Source: CBDEFX01 sp965237635
GTDB taxonomy: Bacteria; Chloroflexota; Dehalococcoidia; Lucifugimonadales; CAUZJF01
DNA length: 64,000 bases
Assembly (NCBI GenBank): GCA_965237635.1
Contig: CBDEFX010000002.1
Location: 1,488,001 to 1,552,000 of the forward strand
Direction: 5' to 3'
In this document: piece by piece, positions 35,127-44,569 of the stretch
Layout of the letters: every line of letters starts with the position of its first letter
How positions within the stretch are numbered: the first letter of the stretch is position 1
Program-made: the position numbers and the translations under genes
The notes under the pieces: model-generated
Databases searched by the model: none
What the model was told of the DNA's origin: nothing
The model's input: the letters and a program-made list of their open reading frames with translations, nothing else

Positions 35127-35442
35127 AATGTTTTCCGAGCCCGATGCCGCATCGGGGCGAGGAATCTGGGGTGGGGGCCTTAGTACCCGAGTGGCTAGGA
35201 CCCGCTGTTGATTCCCCCAGCTGCCCCAGGCCCCTCACTCCGTTCGGGGAGACGGATTCGGCTCTTTGAGTCGCCGAGTGTGCGCTTGCGGAGGGTGGTC
35301 TGCCCGGACCAAAATGTTTTCCGAGCCCGATTCGGCATCGGGGCGAGGAATCTGGGGTGGGGGGCCTCAGACCTCGACTGGCCGGGACTGCTGTGGATAC
35401 CCCCAGCCGGCCCAGGCCCCTCACTCCGTTCGGGGAGACACC
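35127..35442. repeat. 186-bp-spaced direct repeat (two units)
   Basis: Both units start AATGTTTTCCGAGCCCGAT (35127 and 35313) and contain CATCGGGGCGAGGAATCTGG and GGTGGGG. They end CCCAGGCCCCTCACTCCGTTCGGGGAGAC. The middle parts differ more. The stretch 34650-35485 has no supportable gene. Confidence 0.8.
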
Positions 35443-35485
35443 GGTAGTTCCGGCCACCATAGCGGTCAACATCCGTCTGAGTCCG

Positions 35486-36316
35486 TCAAGTGATCGACAG
35501 ACTTGTACCGATGGGGCGGAGACCGAGCCGCTGTGTAACCCGTTGGGAGGATGCGTTCGATCTGCCGGTGCCGTAAAAGAGGATTCGTCCTCGATTCGCT
35601 GGAAGAGATGCCCATCCGGCAGTCGCCGCGGCCGCGAAGCCGCGGCCTCGGAACTCCGGCACAGTGGTCACGCCCACCTCGGCACTTGCCGGTCCGAGCC
35701 CGGACGTGATGGCGATGGACACGATCTCAGCACCATCGAGCGCGACGCACCACGGCGCCCAGAACTCGCCGACATCCACGAACCCCAACGCCGCAAGGTC
35801 GCCTGGCATCCCCCGCCCGCTCAGACGAGTGAGCAAGCGGTCGCCCGCAGTCGAATCAGAGCTCACCAACTCCGCCGGTTTCTCATAGTCAAGACGGTTC
35901 GGAAAAGTCCAGATCCACCCCATATCGTGCCGCTCGACTGGCGCTTCTGCGGCCAGGAGCCGGAGGTAGTCGTCGATGTGGACAGGCGTGCTGTCGTGGT
36001 TGCGGAGGGGCGGCTCGCTCGCGGCCAAGCTATCGAGCGCACGAGCGGTTCTTTCACCTACATCCTGGCGCACCCGTGCCACATTGCCTGAAGAACATCC
36101 AACTAGGTGAAATCGCGGTCCCGCCGCGTGGTCCGGAGTATTCTTGCGCAGAATCCGACCGGACTCTGTCAGCACAAAGATCGTAGCGACTTCGATTGCC
36201 AGCAGGTCGAGATCGCTTATATCAGGGCGCGGTATAGTTTCATGCTTCTGGTGACCAGGTGTCGTTAGTGTGAGGTGTTCCGCCGCGGGTTTGGTAGAGA
36301 CGCCCCGCTGGGGCAT
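35486..36316 (-). CDS. GNAT family N-acetyltransferase
   Basis: The C-terminal domain has the acetyl-CoA pattern: SAEVGVTTVPEFRGRGFAAAATAGWA (the R-G-x-G-x-A loop) followed by ILFYGTGRSNASSQRVTQRLGLRPIG, as in GCN5-type enzymes. The N-terminal half is helical and unassigned. The first 20-30 codons run into the GAGACGCCCC palindrome and look non-genuine, so the true start is probably internal, but no good in-frame ATG is seen. Substrate unknown. Confidence 0.7.
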   Translation of the reverse strand: MPQRGVSTKPAAEHLTLTTPGHQKHETIPRPDISDLDLLAIEVATIFVLTESGRILRKNTPDHAAGPRFHLVGCSSGNVARVRQDVGERTARALDSLAASEPPLRNHDSTPVHIDDYLRLLAAEAPVERHDMGWIWTFPNRLDYEKPAELVSSDSTAGDRLLTRLSGRGMPGDLAALGFVDVGEFWAPWCVALDGAEIVSIAITSGLGPASAEVGVTTVPEFRGRGFAAAATAGWASLPANRGRILFYGTGRSNASSQRVTQRLGLRPIGTSLSIT

Positions 36317-36319
36317 CTC
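36297..36319. repeat. GAGACGCCCCGCTGGGGCATCTC palindrome, copy 2
   Basis: One mismatch against the copies at 24911, 46730 and 54699. Confidence 0.8.
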
Positions 36320-36341
36320 CGCACGGGTCTCGGCGTGATCG

Positions 36342-37747
<1,406 letters not shown>

Positions 37748-37748
<1 letters not shown>

Positions 37749-38047
37749 TACCGCCGGTCACGCGTGTCTCGTTTGAACATCCTAAGCATACGGTCCGTCA
37801 CCATGAACCCGCCGACGACGTTCACAGTCGACAGGATGACGGCTGCAACGCCGAGCACTGTGCCCGCGGTCCCGCCGACCCGCCCCGCGACCAGCACGGC
37901 TCCGAGAAGCGTAATGCCGGATATCGCGTTGGCCCCGGACATCAGTGGGGTGTGTAGGGTAGGGGGCACCTTGGTGATCACTTCGAACCCTATGAAGATG
38001 GCGAGCACGAAGATGTACAGCTGTATTAGTAGGGTGCTCTCAATCAC
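37748..38047 (-). CDS. pntAB: NAD(P) transhydrogenase subunit alpha, membrane part
   Basis: This 99-residue protein with three membrane helices contains FVLAIFIGFEVITKVPPTLHTPLMSGANAISGI, the typical PntA C-terminal membrane module (dIIa), here a separate gene as in many three-subunit enzymes. It is coupled to pntB by a TAATG overlap. Confidence 0.95.
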
Positions 38048-38178
38048 TGTTACTCGTCCTCCGTTGGCTTTGCGCGCAAAGTCGCAATCCTGTTACGTGG
38101 TTTGACGAGTCCCCCGATGCCGCATCGGGGGACTCCTGTCGGAGCTCACCACGAACGTAAATTCAAGACCACCGTATA

Positions 38179-38218
38179 CCCCGAGTAGTCCCGATTCGGT
38201 ATCGGGACGTATCGAGAG
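38179..38218. repeat. CCCGAGTAGTCCCGAT palindromic repeat inside the pnt operon
   Basis: CCCGAGTAGTCCCGATTCGG and TATCGGGACGTATCGAG lie in the 254-bp gap between pntAA and pntAB, where a few bp would be usual. Confidence 0.8.
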
Positions 38219-38301
38219 GCTGGCCTGAGCGAAGTCGACGGGAGCTTATCGAAGAGCAACACGTCACTCCGACACTTTTTGTGCATATTCCCTCTGTACG
38301 G

Positions 38302-39462
38302 TCAGGTTCCCGTCGGCCCCGGGCCCGAGTCTCCGTCTGCCAGAGCCTGTGTCGCCCCGTGGACGATCTTCCCGGCATCCGTGATACAGGAGGCGCTCAC
38401 GATCTCATCCTCGAAGTCTAGCTCAATCTTGCCGTCTTGTACCAGGTGCAGGAATAGCGTGGAGATGTTCCGGGAGTACATCTGGCTCGCGTGAGTCGGC
38501 ATGGAGCTTGGCAGGTTCAGCGGCCCTTGAATCGATACGCCGTGCACAACCTTCGTCGTCTCAGGCTCCGTCAGTTCGCAGTTACCCCCGGTTTCGGCAG
38601 CTAGGTCCAGGACTATCGAGCCGGGCTTCATATCCTTGACCATGTCTTCGGTGATCAAGATCGGTGCACGCTTGCCGGGAATTGCCGCGGTGGAGATGAC
38701 GAAGTCCATTCCTCGGATGTGATCGTGTATCAGCTCACGTTCAGTCTGCTGCGTCTGTGCAGTCTGCTCCTTTGCGTAGCCCGAGGCCTGCTCGGCCTCC
38801 GCGTCGACTACCTGGGAGTGAATGAACTTTGCGCCCAGACTCTCTACCTGCTTCGCTACGGCCGGCCGGATGTCGAAACCATGCATGACGGCACCGAGCC
38901 GGTTGGAGGTCGCGATCGCCTGGAGGCCGGCCACTCCCGCTCCCAGGACGAGCCCCCGCGCAGGCGGGAGGGACCCTGCCGCCGTAATCATCATCGGGAG
39001 GAACTTCCCCAGAGAGCTAGCTGCCATCAGGGCGGCCTTGTATCCCGCGATGGAGGCCATGGACGTAAGGGCGTCCATGCTCTGGGCTCGAGCAATGCGA
39101 GGGACCGCGTCCATACTAAAGCTGGTGACACCCTTGGCCGCCAGCCGCTTCGCCAGGTCCACGTCGGTCAGCGGCTGAAGAAACGCGATCAGCACGTCTC
39201 CATCTCCAAGAAGACCGACCTCTTCCTCCGCAGGTGCCCACACCTTCAAAATGACGTCCGAGGACTCGTAAAGCTTGGCGGCATCCGGCTCGATCGTGCC
39301 CCCCGCTTCCTGGTAGGCCTCATCCGAGAACAGGGCCGCCTCCCCGGCTCCGGACTGGACCAGAACGTCGAGGCTCGCCGCCACAAGCTTGGTCACGGCA
39401 TCGGGAACGAGCGCGACACGGCGCTCGCCCTCCGTTACCTCTAAAGGCACTCCTACTTTCAC
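38302..39462 (-). CDS. pntAA: NAD(P) transhydrogenase subunit alpha, NAD-binding part
   Basis: This is the soluble dI subunit, about 386 residues, of the alanine-dehydrogenase/PNT fold. It has VTEGERRVALVPDAVTKL at the N-terminus, the NAD-binding segment VLGAGVAGLQAIATSNRLGAVMHGFDIRP, and RAPILITEDMVKDMKPGSIVLDLAAETGGNCE. The frame extends upstream, but GTG 39462 has AGGAG 7 nt before it and matches the family N-terminus (VKVGVPLE). The gap to pntAB is unusually long and contains a dispersed palindrome. Confidence 0.94.
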   Translation of the reverse strand: MKVGVPLEVTEGERRVALVPDAVTKLVAASLDVLVQSGAGEAALFSDEAYQEAGGTIEPDAAKLYESSDVILKVWAPAEEEVGLLGDGDVLIAFLQPLTDVDLAKRLAAKGVTSFSMDAVPRIARAQSMDALTSMASIAGYKAALMAASSLGKFLPMMITAAGSLPPARGLVLGAGVAGLQAIATSNRLGAVMHGFDIRPAVAKQVESLGAKFIHSQVVDAEAEQASGYAKEQTAQTQQTERELIHDHIRGMDFVISTAAIPGKRAPILITEDMVKDMKPGSIVLDLAAETGGNCELTEPETTKVVHGVSIQGPLNLPSSMPTHASQMYSRNISTLFLHLVQDGKIELDFEDEIVSASCITDAGKIVHGATQALADGDSGPGPTGT

Positions 39463-39604
39463 TTCAATGCTCCTAGCCCGACATTCGGCGCGAGGTTGTG
39501 GGCTCAAACATTATTCTTGCTCACCGACCGGCGGCAACGTGCTCGCCACTAACGTCATCCGACACCTAGTTTAACAGGTGGTTTCACCCTCACTTCAGTC
39601 CTCT

Positions 39605-39756
39605 CCCGTCGAGGGGGCTTTGCACCAGAAGTCGCGATCGGGGGCCGTGGTTCGACAGGCTCACCACGAACGTAGGTTCAGATTCACCGTTCGCCCTGAG
39701 CCTGTCGAAGGGCAATTCGGCTCGCGCGGCACTTCTTGTGCAAAGCCCGTCGAGGG
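39605..39756. repeat. 152-bp long inverted repeat (MITE-like)
   Basis: The outer arms CCCGTCGAGGGGGCTTTGCA and TGTGCAAAGCCCGTCGAGGG are inverted. Inside is a second inverted pair, TTCGACAGGCTCACCACGAA and TTCGCCCTGAGCCTGTCGAA. Partial copies lie at 38075-38100, 51950-51975 and 55870-55985. No coding frame; this accounts for most of the 316-bp gap upstream of pntAA. Confidence 0.75.
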
Positions 39757-39765
39757 AGAGAATGA

Positions 39766-39801
39766 ATCCCTTCCCCCTTTATGGGGGAAGGTTAGGATGG
39801 G
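39766..39801. repeat. Dispersed hairpin repeat (CCCCCTTTATGGGGG + AGGTTAGGATGGGGG)
   Basis: Overlaps the 3' end of the universal stress protein gene, supplying its last codons. Confidence 0.75.
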
Positions 39802-40318
39802 GGCCCTTCCTCGGACGCGCGTATGACCAGCGTCGACATACGGGCGGCGGGAATACCAGGGAGGGCCCTTCCTCGGACGCGCGTATGACCAGAGTTGGTC
39901 CGACCGAGTGACGCACCACCCGCTCCGTCACGCTACCTAGCGCCCATCGGGACAGCCCACTACGGCCGTGCGAAACCATAGCAACCAGGCTTTCAGGTGA
40001 CTCTCTCGCAACCTGAAGGATATCCTCGGCGATATCGCCACGCGCGATACGCTGTTCGACGGAAGTGACTCCTTCGTCACGAAGTTTTCTGGCCACTTGT
40101 TTCAAATACTCGATCGCCTTGGCGTCGACCTCCTCGAGTACCTCCTCGGCGTGGCCAAGACCCTCCTCCGGTAGTCCGTGGTGCGGCAACGGCGAATGAG
40201 TGACCTCAATCAGGGTCACCGGCAGTCCCCCTAACCCTCGGGACAGCTCAATCACATGCGGGAGGACCTGCTCGGCTAACTCCGAACCATCTAAAGGAAC
40301 AACAATACGTGAGTACAT
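39779..40318 (-). CDS. Universal stress protein (UspA family) with repeat-derived tail
   Basis: The 179-residue product has the Usp fold: strand RIVVPLDGSELAEQVLP with the ATP-site Asp, and the ATP-binding signature SHGRSGLSRWALGSVTERVVRHS ahead of TLVIRAS. AGGAG precedes the ATG. The last 25 residues (VFPPPVCRRWSYARPRKGPH) are unlike the family. The DNA there holds a direct repeat of GCCCTTCCTCGGACGCGCGT and the dispersed hairpin, so the tail grew by local duplication. It lies 18 bp after dnaJ, suggesting one stress-related operon. Confidence 0.88.
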   Translation of the reverse strand: MYSRIVVPLDGSELAEQVLPHVIELSRGLGGLPVTLIEVTHSPLPHHGLPEEGLGHAEEVLEEVDAKAIEYLKQVARKLRDEGVTSVEQRIARGDIAEDILQVARESPESLVAMVSHGRSGLSRWALGSVTERVVRHSVGPTLVIRASEEGPSLVFPPPVCRRWSYARPRKGPHPNLPP

Positions 40319-40336
40319 TGGATTTCTCCTAGTCTA

Positions 40337-41425
40337 CTAGGACGACTCCCCTCTGAGCTTCTGGAATTCGGAAAGCAGCTCCTTTTGCCTTGGGCCAAGG
40401 TGAGTGGGGGTCGTAACGTTGACTACAATATAAGCGTCGCCCTTGCCTTCGCCATTGAGATGTGGAATCCCGTGGTCCGGGACCCTCAGAGCTGCGCCGC
40501 TCTGCGTGCCCTTTGGGACGTCGACCTTCAGATCGCCGTCCAGGCCAGGCACCTGCATCTCGCCGCCGAGGGCCGCGATGGTAAAGTCGAGGCCCTGTTC
40601 AGCGAAAATGTCGTCGTCGCGCCTCTCGAATACAGGATGCTTCTGAACGTTCAGAACAACGTACAGGTCGCCGGCGCCCTGCTGGCCGTTTTGGCCTTTT
40701 CCCTCGACCCTAATCATGTGGCCGGTGTCCGCACCGGGCGGTATTGTGACAGAGATGTCGTTCGATCTCTGGACGACCCCGCTCATGTCGCAGGTCTTGC
40801 AGGCTTCTTTAATGGACTCGCCCGTGCCACGGCATTCGCCGCAGGTCGAGATCTGACGCAAGACGCTAAGTCCGGACCTCTGCTCCCTGACGATCTGGCC
40901 CGTGCCTCTACAGGCATCGCACGCGACCGAGCGCGCGGCCCCGGTGCCGTTACATGTGGGACACTGGTCCTCGAAAGACAGCTCAATGGTCCTGTCGCCA
41001 CCGAAGGCCACCTCTTCCAGCGATACATCCAGATCGTATCTCAAGTCGGCGCCTCTGCGTTGCTCAGTCCTACTGGTTGCTCCTCCACCAAGGAAGGACT
41101 CGAAAAGACCGCCGTTCACCCCGAAGAAGTCCCTTAAGCCGAACTCCTGGAACAGGCTTGAAAAGTCGACCCCTCGGAAGATGTCCTCCTGAGCGTACCT
41201 CTCGAGCCCACCGTGGCCATACGTATCGTAGATCGTGCGCTTCTGGGCGTCGCTCAAGACGGCGTAGGCCTCGTTTATCTCCTTCATCTGCTCAACGGCC
41301 TGGTCATCTCCCGGATTTCTGTCAGGGTGATACTTCAAAGCGAGGGTGCGGTAGGCCTTCTTGATACCAACCTGGTCCACATCTCTGCCGACGCCGATCA
41401 CTTCGTAGTAGTCCCGCTTTGCCAT
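40337..41425 (-). CDS. dnaJ: Chaperone DnaJ
   Basis: This Hsp70 co-chaperone of 362 residues carries an N-terminal J domain (YYEVIGVGRD, KYHPDRNPGD with the HPD tripeptide) and a Gly/Phe-rich segment (GLRDFFGVNGGLFESFLGGG). Zinc-centre repeats are CPTCNGTG, CDACRGTG, CGECRGTG and a degenerate CKTCDMSG. C-terminal substrate domains follow. It is slightly shorter than classical DnaJ (about 375). No dnaK or grpE is next to it. Downstream is the universal stress gene. Confidence 0.95.
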   Translation of the reverse strand: MAKRDYYEVIGVGRDVDQVGIKKAYRTLALKYHPDRNPGDDQAVEQMKEINEAYAVLSDAQKRTIYDTYGHGGLERYAQEDIFRGVDFSSLFQEFGLRDFFGVNGGLFESFLGGGATSRTEQRRGADLRYDLDVSLEEVAFGGDRTIELSFEDQCPTCNGTGAARSVACDACRGTGQIVREQRSGLSVLRQISTCGECRGTGESIKEACKTCDMSGVVQRSNDISVTIPPGADTGHMIRVEGKGQNGQQGAGDLYVVLNVQKHPVFERRDDDIFAEQGLDFTIAALGGEMQVPGLDGDLKVDVPKGTQSGAALRVPDHGIPHLNGEGKGDAYIVVNVTTPTHLGPRQKELLSEFQKLRGESS

Positions 41426-41615
41426 CTCTACCTGTTTACTTCAGTATTCGGGCACGTCCGCAAAAAGATACGGGCTTTGGCTGAGGAAATCAATCCATCT
41501 GGTGCTGGGTAATCGCATGGCGTGACACGTTAGCGCCCATAACACTAATATTTCAGCGGACAGGTCTGCTGTTAAGGCTGGCAGGCAAGTCTCCCGGTTC
41601 GACGTAGGGGTGCAG

Positions 41616-43303
41616 GGCCGAGCCTGTCTCATAAGTCGAGCGATGGGTTTGACGGAGTGTACACTCATTGGAGTCAGACCGACTTAGGGGGTGAAGTCGA
41701 TGCCACTTCGAGCGATGGGCCGAGAGCAGATGTGGATGTTGCCGCCAACGCTTGACGAGCTGGTTCCCCCTGACCATCCGGCAAGATTTGTTGCTGAGTT
41801 CGTAGACGCGTTGGACCGGCGCGGATGGGCTGACCTTGGTGTTGAGATAGATGGGGAGTCTTTGGGAGCACCGGCGTACCATCCTCGCGCGCTGCTGAGC
41901 GTATGGCTGTACGACTTCATGACGGGGGCACGCTCGTGCCGCAAGCTGGAGGCGGCTTGCCGGGACCAGATACCGTATCTTTGGCTGACAGGGTGGCAGC
42001 ATCCGGACCACAACACCTTGTGGAGGTTCTACAAAGGACATCGTCAAGCTATCAGGAAGTTGTTCAAGCGTACGGTGCGTATGGCGGTGACGATGGGCTT
42101 GGTTGACCTGGCGGTGCAAGCAGTAGACGGTACGAAGGTCGGTGTGAATGCAGCAAAGGATAGGACCTACGATGCCGAGGGATTGCGCCGGCTGTTGGAC
42201 CGGCTGGAAGGTGCAATAAGCGACCTTGTGGCTCAGAACGAGGCGGGAGAGGATGCTGTCCCTGCACACTTGCCACAGGAGCTGGCCGACAACGAGACCC
42301 TGAGAGAGCAGATACGACAAGCGATGGACGAGCTTGCGGGCCAAGAGGAGCAAGAGCGCATCAACCTCACTGACAAAGACGCTCGGCTGATAAAGAGTGG
42401 TCAAGATATCGTGCCCGGCTACAACGCCCAGGCGATGGTCTCGCCTGTAGAGGCTTCCTTGGGAGTGACCGGTATGTTCATCACCGCAGCCGATGTGGTC
42501 GATGAACCTCATGACTATGCTCAACTGGCTCCGATGCTGGAACAGGCAGAGGAGATGACAGGTACCAGAACGCATATGACGTTGGCCGACGGTGGTTATC
42601 ACTCTGGGAACAACCTGGATGAATGCGTCCGTAGAGGCCAACAGGTGGTAATGCCGGAGGCACAACGACAGGCATTGGAGCACCCGTATCACAAGGACCG
42701 CTTTACCTACGACGATCGGAGCGACAGCTATGGCTGCCCCCAAGGCCAAAGACTGCCCTTTACCCGTTTCAAGCGCACCAGGGGTACACTCATGCGAGTG
42801 TACCGAGCCTCTGGGGCCATCTGCCGGGTGTGCCCTGCCTTCGGGGTCTGTACCAGGGACGGCCGTCATGGACGTGGCCTGGAAATAGGGCCTCACGAAG
42901 TTGCTCTGCGTCGTCATCGGACCTGGATGTCCACCGACCAAGCCAAACAAGCCTACAAGCACAGAAAGCAGCTAGTCGAACCCGTCTTCGGGATCCTCAA
43001 AGAGCAACGGGGGGCACGTAGATTCTTGTTGCGGGGCAGTGCCAACGTCGCGGCTGAATGGGCTTTGTTGGCCACAACGTTTAACCTGCGCACCCTCTGG
43101 CGCATATGGCGTACCCGCACCACGACCAGTTCGAGCCGGCGCCCGAGATCCACCGCATTCTCAGCCTTTCGATGGACCAGGCTGCTATCGTTCCCGCAGC
43201 CATTACTTGCTCAGACTCACTAGGCCCGCCAGATCTGCAGATTCGAACGCGTGGATGGGCTTCTTGTGGCCGGACACAACGCCTTTATGGGACAGGCTCG
43301 GCC
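41616..43303 (+). mobile_element. IS1182-family insertion sequence, copy 2
   Basis: Same length and apparently the same sequence as copy 1 (26267-27954), in the opposite orientation, with ends GGCCGAGCCTGTC. The left flank is GTAGGGGTGCAG and the right flank GTGCGCCCGACC; both belong to the GTAGGGGCGCA/GTGCGCCC palindrome family. Confidence 0.9.
41691..43223 (+). CDS. IS1182 family transposase, copy 2
   Basis: The 510-residue product is identical to that of copy 1, with catalytic segments AVDGTKVGVNAAKD, TLADGGYHSG and RKQLVEPVFGILKEQRG. The GTG start has AGGGGGTG just upstream. A perfect 12-bp palindrome, GAGTGTACACTC, lies 25 nt before the start (41655-41666). A related one (GGTACACTCATGCGAGTGTACC, 42783-42804) lies inside the gene; these could be binding sites of the transposase or a regulator, which is inference. 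Confidence 0.95.
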   Translation: MKSMPLRAMGREQMWMLPPTLDELVPPDHPARFVAEFVDALDRRGWADLGVEIDGESLGAPAYHPRALLSVWLYDFMTGARSCRKLEAACRDQIPYLWLTGWQHPDHNTLWRFYKGHRQAIRKLFKRTVRMAVTMGLVDLAVQAVDGTKVGVNAAKDRTYDAEGLRRLLDRLEGAISDLVAQNEAGEDAVPAHLPQELADNETLREQIRQAMDELAGQEEQERINLTDKDARLIKSGQDIVPGYNAQAMVSPVEASLGVTGMFITAADVVDEPHDYAQLAPMLEQAEEMTGTRTHMTLADGGYHSGNNLDECVRRGQQVVMPEAQRQALEHPYHKDRFTYDDRSDSYGCPQGQRLPFTRFKRTRGTLMRVYRASGAICRVCPAFGVCTRDGRHGRGLEIGPHEVALRRHRTWMSTDQAKQAYKHRKQLVEPVFGILKEQRGARRFLLRGSANVAAEWALLATTFNLRTLWRIWRTRTTTSSSRRPRSTAFSAFRWTRLLSFPQPLLAQTH

Positions 43304-43440
43304 GTGCGCCCGACCGCGTAAACGCCCACCTTTTACTAGCCGGCTCACACCTGATTTCGATTGACGGCCCTCATAGCCGCTGTTACACTTTCCCCACCTT
43401 CGACCCGTAATGGAATCCGAACCCAGCTCAAGGAGCGATT

Positions 43441-44496
43441 ATGAAGACCAGAGCCGTGGTCCAGACGGCCGTGGACGAGAGGCTGATCATCGACGAGATC
43501 GATGTTCCGGAACCTGCGCCCGACCAGGTCATCCTCAAGCTGTTTTCGTCAGGGGTGTGTCACTCGCAGCTCTTCCAGATGCACAGCCCCGACTACGACC
43601 GGCCGTTGGTTCTTGGCCACGAGGCGACGGGGGCGGTGACCCACGTCGGGCGCGACGTCACGCACGTGAAAGAAGGCGACCACGCGATCGTGACCTGGGT
43701 CAACCGGACGCCGACTCCCGGGCGCCCGACGCGCGTGTCCCCCGGGTCCACCTACAAGGGCGAGCTCGTGCACGACGTTATCTCCTACACGTGGGCCGAG
43801 AGCGCGCTGGTCAAGGGCGAGTACGTGGTCCCGATATCCAAGGAAGAGCCCACCGACGTAAGCTGCATCGTCGGCTGCGCGGTCCTGACCGGGGCTGGGG
43901 CCGTGAAGAACACCGCGCGAGTGCGGCCGGGAGACTCCGTCGCGATATTCGGCGTTGGGGGAGTGGGCATGAGCGCGCTGATGATGGCATCGGTCCTGGA
44001 AGCCTACCCGATCATCGCTGTCGACCTGCGGGACGACAAGCTGGAGTTCGCCAAGGAGTTCGGCGCCACACACACCGTGAACGCGTCAAAAGTCGATCCG
44101 GTGGAGGCTATCGTTGACATCAGCGGCGGTGGCGTCGACTTCGCGTTCGACGCTATCGGAGTTCGAGTGACCAACGAGCAGATTCTTCCCGCGACGCGGG
44201 GCGGGGGCCCAGGAGCGGACAACCACGGCGGCATGGCGGTACTGATCGGCCTCCCTCCCCACAAGGAGATCACGCTCGATCCGACCCTATTCCTGTTTCA
44301 CCAGCGCCAGTACAGAGGCAGCCTGGGTGCGACCTATCCTGAAAAGGACTTCCCGATGTTCCTTCGATGGCACCGCGAGGGCAAGTTCCCGCTTGACAAG
44401 CTCATAACCCGGCGCTACACGCTGGACCAGATCAACGAGGCCTGCGACGCGCTCCACTCCGGCGAAGTCCTCGGCCGGGCGATCATCGAGTACTAA
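43441..44496 (+). CDS. Zinc-type alcohol dehydrogenase-like (MDR) protein lacking the structural zinc lobe
   Basis: The 351-residue medium-chain dehydrogenase has catalytic zinc ligands C40 (GVCHSQ), H60-E61 (GHEATG) and C146 (VGCAVLTG), plus the NAD-binding motif GVGGVG (171-176). The four-cysteine structural zinc loop normally found near residues 90-112 is replaced by VNRTPTPGRPTRVSPG, with no cysteine. Overall it is closest to the hydroxymethylglutathione/mycothiol dehydrogenase branch. AGGAG supports ATG 43441. Substrate unknown. Confidence 0.85.
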   Translation: MKTRAVVQTAVDERLIIDEIDVPEPAPDQVILKLFSSGVCHSQLFQMHSPDYDRPLVLGHEATGAVTHVGRDVTHVKEGDHAIVTWVNRTPTPGRPTRVSPGSTYKGELVHDVISYTWAESALVKGEYVVPISKEEPTDVSCIVGCAVLTGAGAVKNTARVRPGDSVAIFGVGGVGMSALMMASVLEAYPIIAVDLRDDKLEFAKEFGATHTVNASKVDPVEAIVDISGGGVDFAFDAIGVRVTNEQILPATRGGGPGADNHGGMAVLIGLPPHKEITLDPTLFLFHQRQYRGSLGATYPEKDFPMFLRWHREGKFPLDKLITRRYTLDQINEACDALHSGEVLGRAIIEY

Positions 44497-44534
44497 CGCT
44501 CCTCAGTCGTTCCTGGCCCCGTCTTCCTGGCTGC

Positions 44535-44540
44535 TATAAT
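44535..44540 (+). promoter_or_regulatory. Putative -10 box for the second CCA-type gene
   Basis: A TATAAT lies 29 nt before GTG 44570; AAAGGCGG between them is a possible ribosome-binding site. No clear -35. Confidence 0.45.
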
Positions 44541-44569
44541 CGATCCACTTTGGCCTAGAAAGGCGGGGT

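Noticed and set aside
40385..41137. 250-codon plus-strand frame
   Set aside because: Antisense of dnaJ.
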